A stretch of 64,000 bases of DNA from Amblyomma americanum (GCF_052857255.1 NC_135502.1:157764099-157828098); one strand, 5' to 3'; positions 10,385 to 21,447 are shown, numbered from the stretch's first letter. The notes: generated by a model not told the origin, from the letters alone. Numbers and translations are program-made.

Positions 10385-10935
10385 TACAGGTGCAGACAGA
10401 AGTAAACGGAACGCGCCGCACAAGAACTGCGTGTCAGCGCCGGCTAGCCAAACCAGGTGAAAGCTCGAAATCGCCACGCGCATGTGTAGGCCCGCTTCCG
10501 GCGCGACCCTCTCAATGCTCCGCTTGCCTCGCATTCGTCCGGCGTCAGTGTCGTGCTGATGATGATCATGATCGGATGGTCATGCTCTGTGCAGCTAGCG
10601 AACATTTCGGAAAACAAAGACCGCTGTCTTGAAAAGGCAAATTGCGCGGGGACGGCTCTACCGTTAAGCCGCTTCGTTTGAGACAGCTGGAGGCGTGTTT
10701 GCGCCGCAAACAACCCGCGTGTTTCGAACTTTTGCTGCCGCTGGGACTCTGCTGCGTCTCACTCGCAAGCAAACGCGCTCAAAACACTCGGCATACTGCC
10801 GCAGTTTTGTGTTAATTTTCTACAGTTATCACTGATGATTCGCCTTGTCCCTACCAGGCGCTTACGCAGCACTAGTGCATGCACCCTGCCTGTCTCCCTC
10901 GAAACAAACTGCCCCTATACTGGATCCTGCTCTTA
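10385..10935 (+). repeat. left arm of a 1.5-kb diverged inverted repeat
   Basis: About 550 bp align with the reverse complement of 11370-11930 along the full length with many mismatches (perhaps a quarter, by eye). Shared landmarks in order are GCCGCACAAGAA, CAGCGCCG, AACCCTCTCAWTGCTCCGC-like, CTGATGATGAT, GTCGGATGGT-like, CAAAGACCGCTG, GACAGCTG, CTGCCGCAGTTT and CATGCACCCTG. The segment is CpG-rich. Neither arm contains a recognised protein domain. Confidence 0.75.
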
Positions 10936-11369
10936 CCACCACCGAGACAGTGCGCTGCGTATCGCTCTGTCATGTGCGGAGCAGAGCTCATGGTAATCAC
11001 TTTGCGTGCACCTTCGGATCTTAGGATGACTACAAGCACCCGCTGTCTCACCCACACGAATGCCGCGGCAGCAGTGCGTCACTGTTGCGTGCCCCGCGTG
11101 CGAAATTCGGCATATAAGTACCGTGATCACCCACTAATTAGAGTATGAGCCACGACAGAACCCGGCAAGCGATCCAAACTCTTCTGTGCGAGCTGTATTA
11201 CTTCACTGCTACCGGTTACATATAGACATTGGTCTGTTTGAGAATATAGGTGTGGAAACCCAACAGCTGCACCCAGCACATTTGGAAGCAGTCACTATCC
11301 TTGAGACGCTGGTTTGCGCTGTAAAAAGCGCGAAGAGCTGCGGTTTCATCTCATTTTAAGCTGACCTCC

Positions 11370-11930
11370 TAGGCGAGGTTCCAATGCAGGAGCACTGTGG
11401 TGAAGTACAGACACACAGGGTGCATGATTTGCAGCTCCGTCGGTTCCTCGTAGGAGTAAGCCGAAAATGAACGGTAACTGTAAGAAAAGAACCCGAAACT
11501 GCGGCAGTGGATCGAGTGTTTTTAAGTTTATTTGGTCTAAAGCGAGATGGAAATGATTCCCAGAGGCAACTAATGTTTGAAATACGCGCGCTATTTGCGA
11601 TGAAAATGCGCCTACAGCTGTCACAGATGAAGCGACATAATGATAGCGTCGCCCCCGCGGGATTTGTGGCATCAAGGCAGCGGTCTTTGCACTCCGAAAT
11701 GCCCGCTCGCTACTAAAGGCGCAACCATCCGACCATAATCATCATCAGCGTGACCCTGACTACAGCCGAATGTGAGGCGAGCGGAGCAATGAGAGGGTTG
11801 CGCTGGTAGGGGGCATGCATATGCGTGTCGCGATTTTGAGCTTACGTGTGGTTTTGCTAGGCGGCGCTGAAAAGCAGTTCTTTCTTGTGCGGCACGCTCT
11901 GTTTATTTCTGTCCGCGCTTGAACATTAAT
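11370..11930 (-). repeat. right arm of a 1.5-kb diverged inverted repeat
   Basis: Reverse-complement partner of 10385-10935, separated from it by about 435 bp (10936-11369) of unrelated sequence. The two arms may be independent insertions of one transposon family in opposite orientation, or one large foldback or inverted duplication. The divergence indicates an old event. No ORF is conserved between the arms as far as can be seen. Confidence 0.75.
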
Positions 11931-12386
11931 GTCTAAGGCATTTGAAAAAAGCCGCAAGCAAACATCTGGTGTCCATAGTGTATGCAGTTTCTTTCAAGCT
12001 TTGTTGAACTATATCAGGTAGCATGCCGAAAGGCTGAGTCAAACAGGTCACTACAAGCTCCTAATTTCCTGTAAGTGTATTAGAGCAAGTATATTCACTG
12101 AACTTGCACAGTGTCATCACCAAGCAAGTGAAATGGCAACAAAAAAATAAAAACTGACCAAGATTATCACAGAGGTAACAATTTATGATGAACATTTACC
12201 TTTTCTCATTTAGCACTTTTAGCTTTTTTGTGCACAGGCTATAATTCAACAGACCTTTAGGTAGTTTGCAGTAGACGTTGCTTATTTTCCACTTGTATCT
12301 AGAGGCAGTAAAAATATTGCAACTACATTGAACAGTTCATTTAACAGTACCTCTTGCTGGACTAGTTGGTGTAACATTTTGTAAGA
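11931..12386. other. non-coding DNA, no gene seen
   Basis: AT-rich spacer; no supported feature. Confidence 0.55.
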
Positions 12387-12504
12387 AAAGTAAAAACAGC
12401 GCTAATTTTTAGATAAACAACACAGAAAGAACATACACGACAGTGCCCGTCCTGTTTGTTCTTTCTGTGTTGTTTATGTAAAAATTGGCGCTGTTTTTAC
12501 TTTC
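12387..12504. mobile_element. foldback (MITE-like) element, near-perfect 47-bp arms
   Basis: The left arm (12387-12433) starts AAAGTAAAAACAGCGC and ends ACACAGAAAGAACA. The right arm (12457-12504) is its reverse complement with about three mismatches. The loop of about 23 bp contains CGACAGTGCCCGTCCTG. A hairpin this regular with no coding capacity is typical of miniature inverted-repeat or foldback transposons. Its good preservation suggests it is younger than the neighbouring LINEs. Confidence 0.75.
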
Positions 12505-13198
12505 GTTATACAGTGAGAGGCCACAGAAGAGAAGCTGTCAAGTCCAATTAATGTTTCTCATCTTTGAGGTGCATTCATAGCTGCACTATATAACACTATT
12601 CATATTCTTTTCATCGTGTGAAATAAGACGTATTTGCTGGACCAGTCTCTGAGGAGTGCCATGTGACACCGGCATTACTGCAGAAGCTTGACATGGTTAT
12701 CCTTCTACTATGATTGTCTATGAGGAGTGCCATGGAAGATGGATACTAGAGGAAAAAAGAATAAAAGCATTGTTCTCATGCTGTAATATCACCTTAGAAT
12801 GCTGCCCTGTAGCCCATTACTTCATAATTGCATTTTTTAAAGCCTGGCTGCATTGAAGGGGGTCTCTAGTGACTCGAGAAATGGTGGGGAGGGAACTAGA
12901 GAGAGAGAGAGAGAGAAAGCGGCTGAGCTGACGCTATGCCAGTGTGCTCGTTGTTGCTGTGTAGCCTTGGAGCTGAGCGGCCAGCTCTGGACTCACTCAT
13001 GGTATGAGGGTGCGGGTTTCCCTTTTTCTTCCACCCTGTGTGTTGTGCTGTCAACTTTGCATTTTATCGTTTCGGCTTTAAGAAAACGTGTTAATGATTC
13101 TTGCTAAAAATCACCACGAAATTTTATAAATGACAGCAGAAATGTTGCAACCACCACTAACAAGAAAAAGAAAATTGGTTGCTTGCTTCGGATTCATA
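12505..13198. other. non-coding DNA with (GA)n microsatellite
   Basis: No gene is visible. A (GA)9 microsatellite lies at 12899-12916. A short near-repeat GAGGAGTGCCATG occurs at 12651-12663 and 12721-12733. Confidence 0.55.
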
Positions 13199-13490
13199 CA
13201 TTTCATTTCATTTATTGGTTTTGTTTGGCCAGTACAGAGACTGCAAACAAGGAAGAGCAAGCTAAAGGTGCCTAGTACCGCCTGACAGAGGCCTGTCCTC
13301 CCCATGTAAAAAAAACAAAACAAAGTGGCACTTGGCAATGGTACAAAATTTCCATAAGTAACAGAAACTAGAAAAGCAGCGGATTTATTGACAACGAAAC
13401 AGAAATAAGTCATGCATAGAGCTAAGCACAACAAAACTAAGAGCAAAACATAACAAAGACAAAAACTGATTAGGTAAAAACACACCACAA

Positions 13491-15239
13491 CTAGCTATAA
13501 CAAAAATATTCATGAACAGATTTCCTAAATATGACCTCGGACATATTTTGTACTGACAATTCTGTTAAGTATGGATAGGTGTTTAATGTATGAGGAATTA
13601 TGTGAGTTAGTTTTTGGAACCCATAGTTTGTACGGGATTTTGATGCATGGTATTGATGGTGCCTTAGACTGTAAGCTGTTTGGGCAATTAAATATGTGCT
13701 CTCGAAGGTCTGCCAGTTTCCTTTCATAAGGTTTCTGATATAAACAGCAAGCTTCTTGTGGTAAGCGGCCGTGATGGTTAGCAGTCTATGGTTGAGGAAG
13801 GAAGGACCCGTGCTCTCACTGGAATGTAAATTATCAATCGCTCGTACGGCTCTTTTTTGTAAAGTAAGTACTTTCACAAGATTGGTTGAGGTAGTCGTTC
13901 CCCAGATCAACAAACAATATTGTACATGCGAAAAGACTAGAGAGAAATAAATTTGTAGTTTGAATTTTCGAGGCAGTATTGTGCGAAATTTATTTAGGAT
14001 ACCAACAGAGCGAGCCATTTTAGTGCAAACGTAGTTTACATGATCTGTCCAGAGTAAGTGTTCTTCAAAAATGACTCCAAGGAACATTGTAGAGCTGACA
14101 CTAGTTATAGGAGTTTGTTCGAAGTGAATTTGAAAGTTGTTCGAACTTCCGTATTTTTGGCTCTAAACAGTATGTACTTTGTTTTCCTGACATTAAGTTC
14201 TAACTTATTTGATTTTAACCAAACAGACAATTGGGATAACCAACTATTGGAGGCTGCTTGCAAAATATTACTATCTTGCCCTGAAAAAAATACGTTAGTG
14301 TCGTCTGCATAGATTATAATGTTGTCTGCTGGACGAAGGTTGACGATATCAATAATATATAATAAGAACAACGTTGTTCCTAGAACGGAGCCCTGTGGCA
14401 CACCAGACAACATCTGACCAATCCCAGATGAAATACCGCTAATGATAGTTGTTTCAGATCGGTTGTCAAGGTAGCTAGCAAATAAAGTTAAAGAACGCCT
14501 CGTATTCCATAACACTGCATTTTTTCAAGCAATATCTTATGGTTAACCGAGTCAAACGCTTTCCTCATATCAAGGAATATGCCAACTGTTAGCAGTTTAT
14601 TTTCTATGTTTCCAATTAGCTTTTCTTTGATTTCCAGTAAGGCGGCCTCAGTTGTTTTGTTTTTTTGAAATCCGTACTGTTGCTTGGAGATACATGGTTT
14701 TTGTCGAGATATTGAGAAAGACGTGTGTTGATTGCAAGTTCCGCAATCTTAGAGAAAACTGAAAGAATGGAGATCGGCCAATAATTATTTAAATCATTAA
14801 TGTCACCCCCTTTATGAATGGCAGTGACACGAGCTATTTTCAACTGATGTGGAAATGTGCCTGTCGTGAACATTAGGTTGACTATATGTGCTAATGGTAT
14901 CGCAATGACATCTGCTACTTTCTTGATCGGGACTGGAGCTATGCCATCTACACCTGGAGCACTATTACTGCGTAAGGAGTGAATAATGGTAATTATTTCT
15001 GAGTCAGTGCATGGTAACAAAAACATGTAATTACTTTGTTTACTGGTTATATAGACTGAGGCATCTTGATATGGACCATCAGTAGATTTTCGTGGAAAAA
15101 CAGATAAGAAATGCCCATTAAATTCATTCGCTAGGTCAGCGCCATCAATGTTCGCAGCATGAATGTGGAGTGAAACGGGTGCGTTGGTTCTGTTTTTACC
15201 TAGAAGATCGTAAGTGTATTCCATGTTCCCTTCGAGCCA
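13491..15239 (-). pseudogene. LINE ORF2 reverse transcriptase and C-terminus
   Basis: Reverse transcriptase of the same ORF2, now in several frames. 15224-14616 has NSAPGVDGIAP and ARVTAIHKGGDINDLNNYWPIS. About 14660-14516 in another frame has motif A, FLDMRKAFDSVNH. 14515-14105 has LSGVPQGSVLG (motif B) and IIYADDTNVFF (motif C, catalytic Asp pair present). After a shift near 14140, 14087-13491 has the C-terminal MFLGVIFEEHLLW, LQIYFSLVFSHVQYCLLIWG and LQKRAVRAI of the CR1/L2 thumb and tail. The catalytic YADD is retained; inactivation is by frame disruption. Stop at 13491-13493. Confidence 0.88.
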
Positions 15240-16351
15240 TCAGACATGGAGAACTTTCTCGCGTAATAATCTCTTCTTGCTTTTTTTAATGTCAGCGCCT
15301 AACTTATTGCGGAACGTTTTGAATTGACGGAGAATGTCAGTGTCTTTTGTTCTCACAAAACGAGAAAAAAGTCTGTTCTTTTCCTCTATGCGGTCATATA
15401 GTTGTTTTGAAATCCACGGCTTTCTTGATTTTCTATGAGTTCTGTGCGTTGCTTGCGGAAATGCAGTATTATAGTGTTCTTGAATAGTAGATATAAAATT
15501 TGTGTACGATTGGCATGCATCCTCCTGTCTTAAAATATTACTGCAATCTGTGCTAGCACAAAGACGTCGAAACTCTGATAAGCTGTTTTCACAAATTCTT
15601 CTAAATGTAGAAGTTTCCGGTTTACTCCTGTGTTGTTTTGGTTGACTCGGAACTATACAGAATATAGGCATATGGTCACTAATGCTTAATGTCAAAACGC
15701 CAGCCGGGACATCACTAGTGCAAATATTCGTAAAGCACACATCAATAAGCGTTTCAGGGTTATCAGTAACTCGTGTTGGTGAGAAAATTAAGTTCACAAA
15801 TCCATAGCTGTTGTACAAATCTAGCAGATTTCTCGTAACGGACGTTTGACCCAGAATATCAACATTTATATCACCAAGAAAAACCACTTCATAATTATTA
15901 AGAGAGACATATTCCAAAGTTTTTTCAACAAAGTTACAAAACGCAGATACCGAACCTGAAGGCGGTCTGTATAAACCTATAACAACAATGTTTCCGCAGC
16001 ACAAAGACAAAGCTTCTACATCTTCATTCATTTCACAGCATTCAGGTAAACAGTGATAGCCGATTTCCTTCCTCAAATAAATTGATAAGCCCCCTCCTCT
16101 TTTCTCTTGTCGAGCCAAAGATACGCATTTATAATTATCAATGTTAGGAGCATCATTATCATTGCTAAACCTGGTTTCAGAAAATACTAATACATCCCAC
16201 TTTAACCTCAAAGTTGACAGCAACACAACCATTTCATCTATTTTGTTTTGCAGACTTCGTGCGTTTAAATGAAAAAACTGAGAGAATTGTTGAGAGACTT
16301 TCCAGAATTCAGCATGTACTTATTGAAAGAATCAATATCAAAATAGGTCAT
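15240..16351 (-). pseudogene. LINE ORF2 endonuclease domain
   Basis: Apurinic/apyrimidinic-type endonuclease that would nick the target to prime reverse transcription. The frame 16232-15240 shows SETRF, KRGGGLSIYLRK, IGLYRPPSG, VFLGDINVDI and SISDHMPIF, corresponding to the catalytic Glu, Asp/Asn and terminal Asp-His motifs. The conserved N-terminus LNARSLQNKIDEM is encoded directly upstream in the same frame. The probable ATG at 16351 is one base out of frame, with the shift at the T6 run around 16272-16277. The domain ends at an in-frame TGA (15240-15242). The region after the endonuclease is Lys/Arg-rich as usual. Confidence 0.88.
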
Positions 16352-16401
16352 GATAGGTTTCTTTTTTCCCACAGAAAATCAGCGCGAATGAAAACCTAAG
16401 G

Positions 16402-17457
16402 CTACCGAATGTTTACCAAGTCGTCTTCGCAAGCAATGCAGATTGCATTCTCTCCGGTTCTGTTCCTGACAAATATTTTGCCACTTCTCTGCCAGGTATA
16501 CTGGTAGCCACACTGCTTTGCCTTTGAACGTGCCAGCCACAAGAGTCGCCTGATGAAGGCTGTCAGGTTGTCAAAAAGGCGTATGTCAGATTGCTTACCT
16601 TTCAGATCTTTTACTTTTGCTAGCCATTGATCTTTTGTTTTCCGGCTGACAAAGCGGATCAGCACAGGAGGCGTTTTGTCCTCATTTTTCCTCTGAGGAA
16701 GTCTGTGCACACCTTCAATTTCACTCTCAGTGACCGGTTCAAGGCTCAAAGACAATGCAAGGTCGTTCACAACAGCTAACACCTTTTCGTTCTCAGTGTA
16801 TTTCAGACCGTGGATCTCAAGATTCTGGCGTCGTCCATACTGTTCAAGGTCATTTATTTGCCTTTTCAATCGACCCACCTCAGCCTCAGATCCCACCAAT
16901 TCTACGACTTCAAGCCGTTTGTTCAGATTTTGTATTTCCGTATCGTGTCGTTTTTGCGTTTCTAGAAGCTCGTCATACTTGGCTGACATCATCTGCACTG
17001 ACTGTTCAAGACTTTCTATAACTTCTTTCAAGCTACTTAGAGCGTCGACTTTCTCTTTCATCTGCAAGAGAACAGTTAACTTGGCGTTGATTTGCAATAG
17101 TTCAGCCTTGTGCTCACATGCCTGTTCATTTTTCGACTTTTCATTCGACTTTCCCCCTCTGGTTCTGGCAAGTATGCAAGTCGAACACTTCCAGGTGGCC
17201 TTGGAGGTTTTCCCCTTTGTACTTTTTACATAACCTCCAGAACAGTTTCCATTGTGATAACTGCAACTGCATTCGTCACAAGTGATACACTCGTCGCGAT
17301 CATCAAGGTTCTCTTTACATACAGGGAGTCTCAGATTCCTCACTAGTTTTGTAAGGGTTCCGAGGCCAGCCGATACCCCCCCCCCCGTATTTAAGCACTG
17401 CTTCTTTCTGAGCATGAAACTGGCACTATCTGATGATGACCTACTAAGAAGAGACAC
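16402..17457 (-). CDS. LINE ORF1 protein with PHD finger and coiled coil
   Basis: An open frame of about 350 residues; the first true ATG is at 17415 (MLRKKQC), and codons upstream are open but start with GTG. Residues ~45-95 form a PHD-type zinc finger (VCKENLDD, CITCDECSCSYHNGNC, WKCSTC). Residues ~110-205 are a heptad-rich coiled coil likely to trimerise the protein. The C-terminal part (LEQYGRRQNLEIHGL, VHRLPQRKNEDKTPPVLIRF) is the RRM-like/CTD region of LINE ORF1 proteins (transposase_22-like). Such proteins bind the element RNA in a ribonucleoprotein particle, and a PHD finger may direct chromatin binding. A G10 run near 17379-17388 is a possible indel site. No stop is seen, so this ORF may still be translatable. 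Confidence 0.85.
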   Translation of the reverse strand: MSLLSRSSSDSASFMLRKKQCLNTGGGVSAGLGTLTKLVRNLRLPVCKENLDDRDECITCDECSCSYHNGNCSGGYVKSTKGKTSKATWKCSTCILARTRGGKSNEKSKNEQACEHKAELLQINAKLTVLLQMKEKVDALSSLKEVIESLEQSVQMMSAKYDELLETQKRHDTEIQNLNKRLEVVELVGSEAEVGRLKRQINDLEQYGRRQNLEIHGLKYTENEKVLAVVNDLALSLSLEPVTESEIEGVHRLPQRKNEDKTPPVLIRFVSRKTKDQWLAKVKDLKGKQSDIRLFDNLTAFIRRLLWLARSKAKQCGYQYTWQRSGKIFVRNRTGENAICIACEDDLVNIR

Positions 17458-17460
17458 GCA

Positions 17461-18724
17461 CGTTATTTAGAATAGGGGAATGCCAATACATGCAATCAAC
17501 GTTCTGCTCCAAAGCAGACATTACAACACACTGACCTCAATGCAGAGGTGAAAAAAAAAATAGATCTGAGAAAACTCGACACATACTTGTGCTCTGCAAT
17601 GTACGCTGAACGGGCACAGACAAGAACAGCCCCAAATCTGGACAGTGGAGACATCTTCTCCGACGAAGCTCTTTCAGACCTCTTCACTACTGAGGAGAAG
17701 GCACTTCACCTGCATAACATCATACTTTCCAGCTGTCTATTTTGCACCCACAAAGCCTGGCACTTCCTGATAATTATTTGTATAGCTGGCATTTCACACA
17801 ACCACAAGAAAATGTATAAACAGCCAAACTTCAAATACATAGCGCCACTTGCTCACACTAGTTTTTATGATAAGCTCAGTAGTACTTAGGTTATTCAAAA
17901 CCAATTAATTTGAAAGGGCTACAAAGCGCTCTTTTTCTAGGGCTACTTCTTCGTCATCATTTAGCAATCATTTTTATTCACGGCCGCCAGCAACTAAAAG
18001 AATTTTACAGCTGCAGGCAACGTTACCAATGTTACAAAAGTGATCGAGCAGGCAGCTACCTGTTGTGGTATCGCAGTGACGAGTCGCTTCAATTCTCAAA
18101 GTCGCTTGCATGCCTTGACGCGTCACACCCCTCCCACTCTGAGCTTGACAGCTGGTGTAATCAGCTCGTAGAGGTGTGTTCTAACCTTAAGACGCCACAT
18201 CAGATCACTATAAAGACGCACATACGCGTAGCGAATAACAGAACGCTAAACAAACCGAGCGGCGCACGCTATCGGCAGTCCGCAACGGGCCTCAAAAACA
18301 CGCGTGCATGCAGTGCACGATCACGTCCCACATCTAATAATGAACAGGAAGTCGGGAAACCACCTCAACGAAAGCCCAAAACATAGGCACGCGCCTTGCT
18401 GGGCGGTATACAATTGCCACATTTACATTTAGGACTCCTACGCGTGCCTGCCATTCAGCAAACGCATCTATGCATACACCTTGGCCCTCGCGTCGCAACG
18501 CATACACTGTGAACACTGACGGACCAGCAGTTTGATGATTCGATGTGGAATGCACTTTGCTGCCGCGGAAACAACCAGTGACTCACGCGCAATGCCGAAG
18601 GGAAACGAACAGGACAGAGCTGACAGAGCCTCGTCCGTTCCGCTTCTTCTCGCCTTTGCGCTCGCTCGTTTATTTTCGCGGTCGCAAATTGCACGCACTC
18701 TTGCGCTACACTATGGATCTCACC
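17461..18724. other. non-coding region, becoming CpG-rich to the right
   Basis: Apart from one ORF (listed separately) no gene is seen. From about 18050 onward CpG dinucleotides are visibly denser than in the surrounding AT-rich DNA, and this continues to about 19200. Such a block could be a CpG island near a promoter, but no transcription signal can be supported. Confidence 0.45.
17548..17889 (+). CDS. unrecognised exon-like ORF
   Basis: A 113-codon open frame begins ATGAAAAAAAAAATAG. The first ~50 codons (LRKLDTYLCSAMYAERAQT, APNLDSGDIFSDEALSDLF) have an acidic, non-repetitive composition that looks more protein-like than most short frames here; the rest becomes AT-rich and hydrophobic. 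The frame appears open slightly upstream of the ATG as well, so it may be part of an exon or an unidentified transposon fragment beside the LINE. I do not recognise a family. A chance ORF remains quite possible. Confidence 0.25.
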   Translation: MKKKIDLRKLDTYLCSAMYAERAQTRTAPNLDSGDIFSDEALSDLFTTEEKALHLHNIILSSCLFCTHKAWHFLIIICIAGISHNHKKMYKQPNFKYIAPLAHTSFYDKLSST

Positions 18725-18885
18725 TGGAAACGAAGACTACGCATTCCAGTAACCGCTTTCGTCTCTTGCTTCGCGGTTGCTATGGTTGAAGTCGAACGTG
18801 TTGTGGAAACGAAGACTCGACGCATTCCAGTAACCGCTTTCTTCTCTTGCTTCGCTGTTGCTACGGTTGAAGCCGAACGTGTTGT
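18725..18885. repeat. tandem duplication, two ~80-bp copies
   Basis: Copy 1 (18725-18803) and copy 2 (18804-18885) both run from TGGAAACGAAGACT through GCATTCCAGTAACCGCTTTC to GAACGTGTTGT, with a few substitutions and one 2-bp insertion. The copies are directly adjacent. No coding function is evident; ORFs through it simply repeat. Confidence 0.85.
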
Positions 18886-19483
18886 CAATATGAAACGGCT
18901 CCATGCTTCTCGGCGTGGTACTTTTCACAAAGTACGCGAACGGCTGCATTGCTGACACGCGGCGCAAGCTGCGATAAGCAGGAAATCCAAACGGAAGTTT
19001 GAAGGAACGATTTTGAAATCAGACACAAACAGCACACGAACAGCAGCAGCACGGAGCACGGTACGGCGCGGCGTAAGGCCTAGCCGGATATCACTCCGCA
19101 ATGCACCGAGAGAGAGGAGGGTGTGCTGCGACCTGCCATGTGACCTGGCAGCAGCGCGCTGGATTTGAACGGCGTTGGGAAGCACTCTAGGCGCTGGCGC
19201 GTGGCTAATAGCGTGTCTATTAGCGTCATGGTAAATATATACTGCAAACTGTTAGAAAATTGCAGTTAGACTAAGGCGCTCCGCGCCTCTGTGCATCATT
19301 GCCGTGCAGTTTTCATGTCAAAAGCAGGCGACAATGTTTCAGCTTCTTGCAGAACTTTACAAATTGTTTTCTTAGCTTTTCTCTTTTCTTTCTGGTCTTT
19401 TGCCGACCGAATTAACGAGCTTTTCCTGCATATTTCTTTACCACAGCACCAAGTTTCTTGTAAACCACATTTCGCCTTATTTT
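18886..19483. other. non-coding DNA, CpG-rich then AT-rich
   Basis: No gene or repeat was recognised. The left half is GC/CpG-rich (for example around 19040-19200); the right half is AT-rich and leads into the 3' end of the second LINE. Confidence 0.5.
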
Positions 19484-19736
19484 TCATTTCATTTCTTTTA
19501 TTCATACTGTCAGCCCTGGGCGGGCTATTACAGGAGTGGATACCAAACTTGAAACAGAAAAAGAAAACATTAAACAAACACTGAGATCAACACTACATTT
19601 CATACATAAGTGTGTTTGCCACTTGAACAAAACAAAAACATTGTCATAGAAATCATGCAGAACATAAAACATTGTGCGGTTTATCTAAAAATTCGCTAAG
19701 TGATTGTGACGTGACAACGGAGTTTGGTAACATATT

Positions 19737-21425
19737 TCATTCCTTAATGGCTCTCGGGAAAAAACTAAATTTAAAGCAAATATTTCTGACAGGCGGCATT
19801 GGGATGTACAAACTGTGACGATGGTGTGATGTTTCCCCTGTTTTAATTTCAAAGTATTTTGTTTGATCGAGTTTCAAGTAGTGGTTAGCGATCTGGAAAA
19901 GAAACTTGAGTCTGCCGCATTTGGTTCTAATGTCAAGTGTTTGCAAATCAGCAGATTTACACAAAGAAGTTGGAGAATCAGAATAACGATACCTATTAAA
20001 TATAAACCTTGCTCCGAGACGCTGGATTCTTTCCAGCTTAGAATAGTTGGAAGCAGTGTACGGGTCCCAGACAACTTTTGCATATTCGAGGATAGGCCTA
20101 ACTAGGCTTTTGAAAACCAGACTTTTTATTTCAGGAGTTGCACTGCACATATTGCGTCTCAAGCTCCAGAGTGCCTTGGAAGCCTTAGTACATACATTAT
20201 CTATGTGAATTCCAGCGTAAGTCAGGTGTGAGTGTTACTCTAAGGTATTTAATATTACTTACTCTAGTTAGTAATCTACCATTAATGCTGTAACTGTAAT
20301 CAAGGACAGTTTTCTTTTATGTAATGGTCATAAAAACTGTTTTGTTTGAATTTATTACCATCTGCCACACCTTACACCATTCATGTATTTTCTGCAAGTT
20401 TTGATTGAGTTCTGCCTGATCTTCTGGAGTATTAATTTGTTTAAAAACAATGCAGTCGTCTGCAAACAGTCTAACTGGAACGCTCAAACCAACAGGCAAG
20501 TCGTTGATGAAGATCAAAAACAAGAGAGGGCCCAGAACACTGCCCTGGGGAACACCGGAATCGACTGGCGTGATGTTTAATTTATACTCTTGAACCTGAA
20601 CATACTGTACTCTAGACGAAAGATATGACCTGAACCACTTAGTTATAGTTTCATTTTTAAATATGGCACTGATTTTAGTAATAGCTTAGGGTGCGAAACC
20701 TTATCAAACGCCTTTGCAAAGTCAAAAATTACGATGTCTGTTTGCATGCGGGAATTAATTGACTGGGAAAGATCATGTACAGTTTCCAAAAGTTGTGTGA
20801 TGGTAGAAAGCCCCTTGCGGAAGCCATGCTGGTTTACAAATAGGTGATTGTTACTCTCAAGAAAAGTTGATAAGTGAGCGTACATAATATGTTCGAGTAA
20901 CTTGGAACACGTGGTAATGAGGGACATGGGTCTATAATTTTCAACGTTAGAAGTGGGACCATTTTTATGCACAGGCACTATTTTCGCACATTTCCAGGCA
21001 ATGGAAACACAACTACTGTCGATAGACGATTGAAAGATTTTGGTAAGAAATTTAGAATTCCACTCTGCATATCTATATAAGAATTCATTCGGGATACCGT
21101 CCGGTCCTGAGTTCTTTTTAGTGTTGATATTCAAAAGGAGTTTCAGAACTCCTTCTTCACTTATTTCTAAATCGGGTATAGGAGGGCAACCTGGAGGCTC
21201 AAAAAACGGTGATTCGCCGTCATCTTCAGTGAAAACAGATGCAAAAAATGAATTAAAACTATCAGCCCATTGGGGGCTCTCTTCTTCATTAGAATGGTGA
21301 GGTTTACCGCCGCCGTTTATATATCGCCAGAACTTACTGGGCGCTTCAGTAAGAAATCTGGTGAGAGTCTGACTGTAAAAGGTATTTTTACTTTCTTTGA
21401 GGAGTCGCTTTAATTCTTGGCTCAT
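19737..21425 (-). pseudogene. CR1-group ORF2 reverse transcriptase
   Basis: 21425-20643 contains KNSGPDGIPNEFLYRYAEW, KIVPVHKNGPTSNVENYRP, HGFRKGLSTITQLLE and motif A IVIFDFAKAFDKVSH. A frameshift near 20690 moves to a frame that is open down to 20317, with WFRSYLSSRVQYVQV, SGVPQGSVLGP (motif B) and RLFADDCIVFKQI (motif C; catalytic Asp pair intact). A TAA stands at 20317-20319; the same frame goes on (KYLRVTLTPDLRWNS) and shifts again near 20205. The C-terminal tail 20162-19737 has PEIKSLVFKSLVRPILEYAKVVWDPY and LERIQRLGARFIFNRY. Stop at 19737. Confidence 0.88.
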
Positions 21426-21447
21426 ACGACATATGGAGGTTTTTAAT

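Larger units (their letters stand above)
13199..17460 (-). mobile_element. CR1/L2-group LINE, nearly full length, decayed
   Basis: On the minus strand the element has a two-ORF non-LTR layout: ORF1 with PHD finger and coiled coil (17457-16402), about 50 bp of spacer, then ORF2 with apurinic-type endonuclease and reverse transcriptase down to 13491. A 3' UTR of about 290 bp follows, ending in an AATGAAATG-type repeat (13217-13199) rather than poly(A), as in the CR1/L2 group. ORF1 is intact from its first ATG, while ORF2 carries an in-frame TGA and at least three frameshifts. The 5' end is not defined. No target-site duplication was recognised. Confidence 0.88.
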
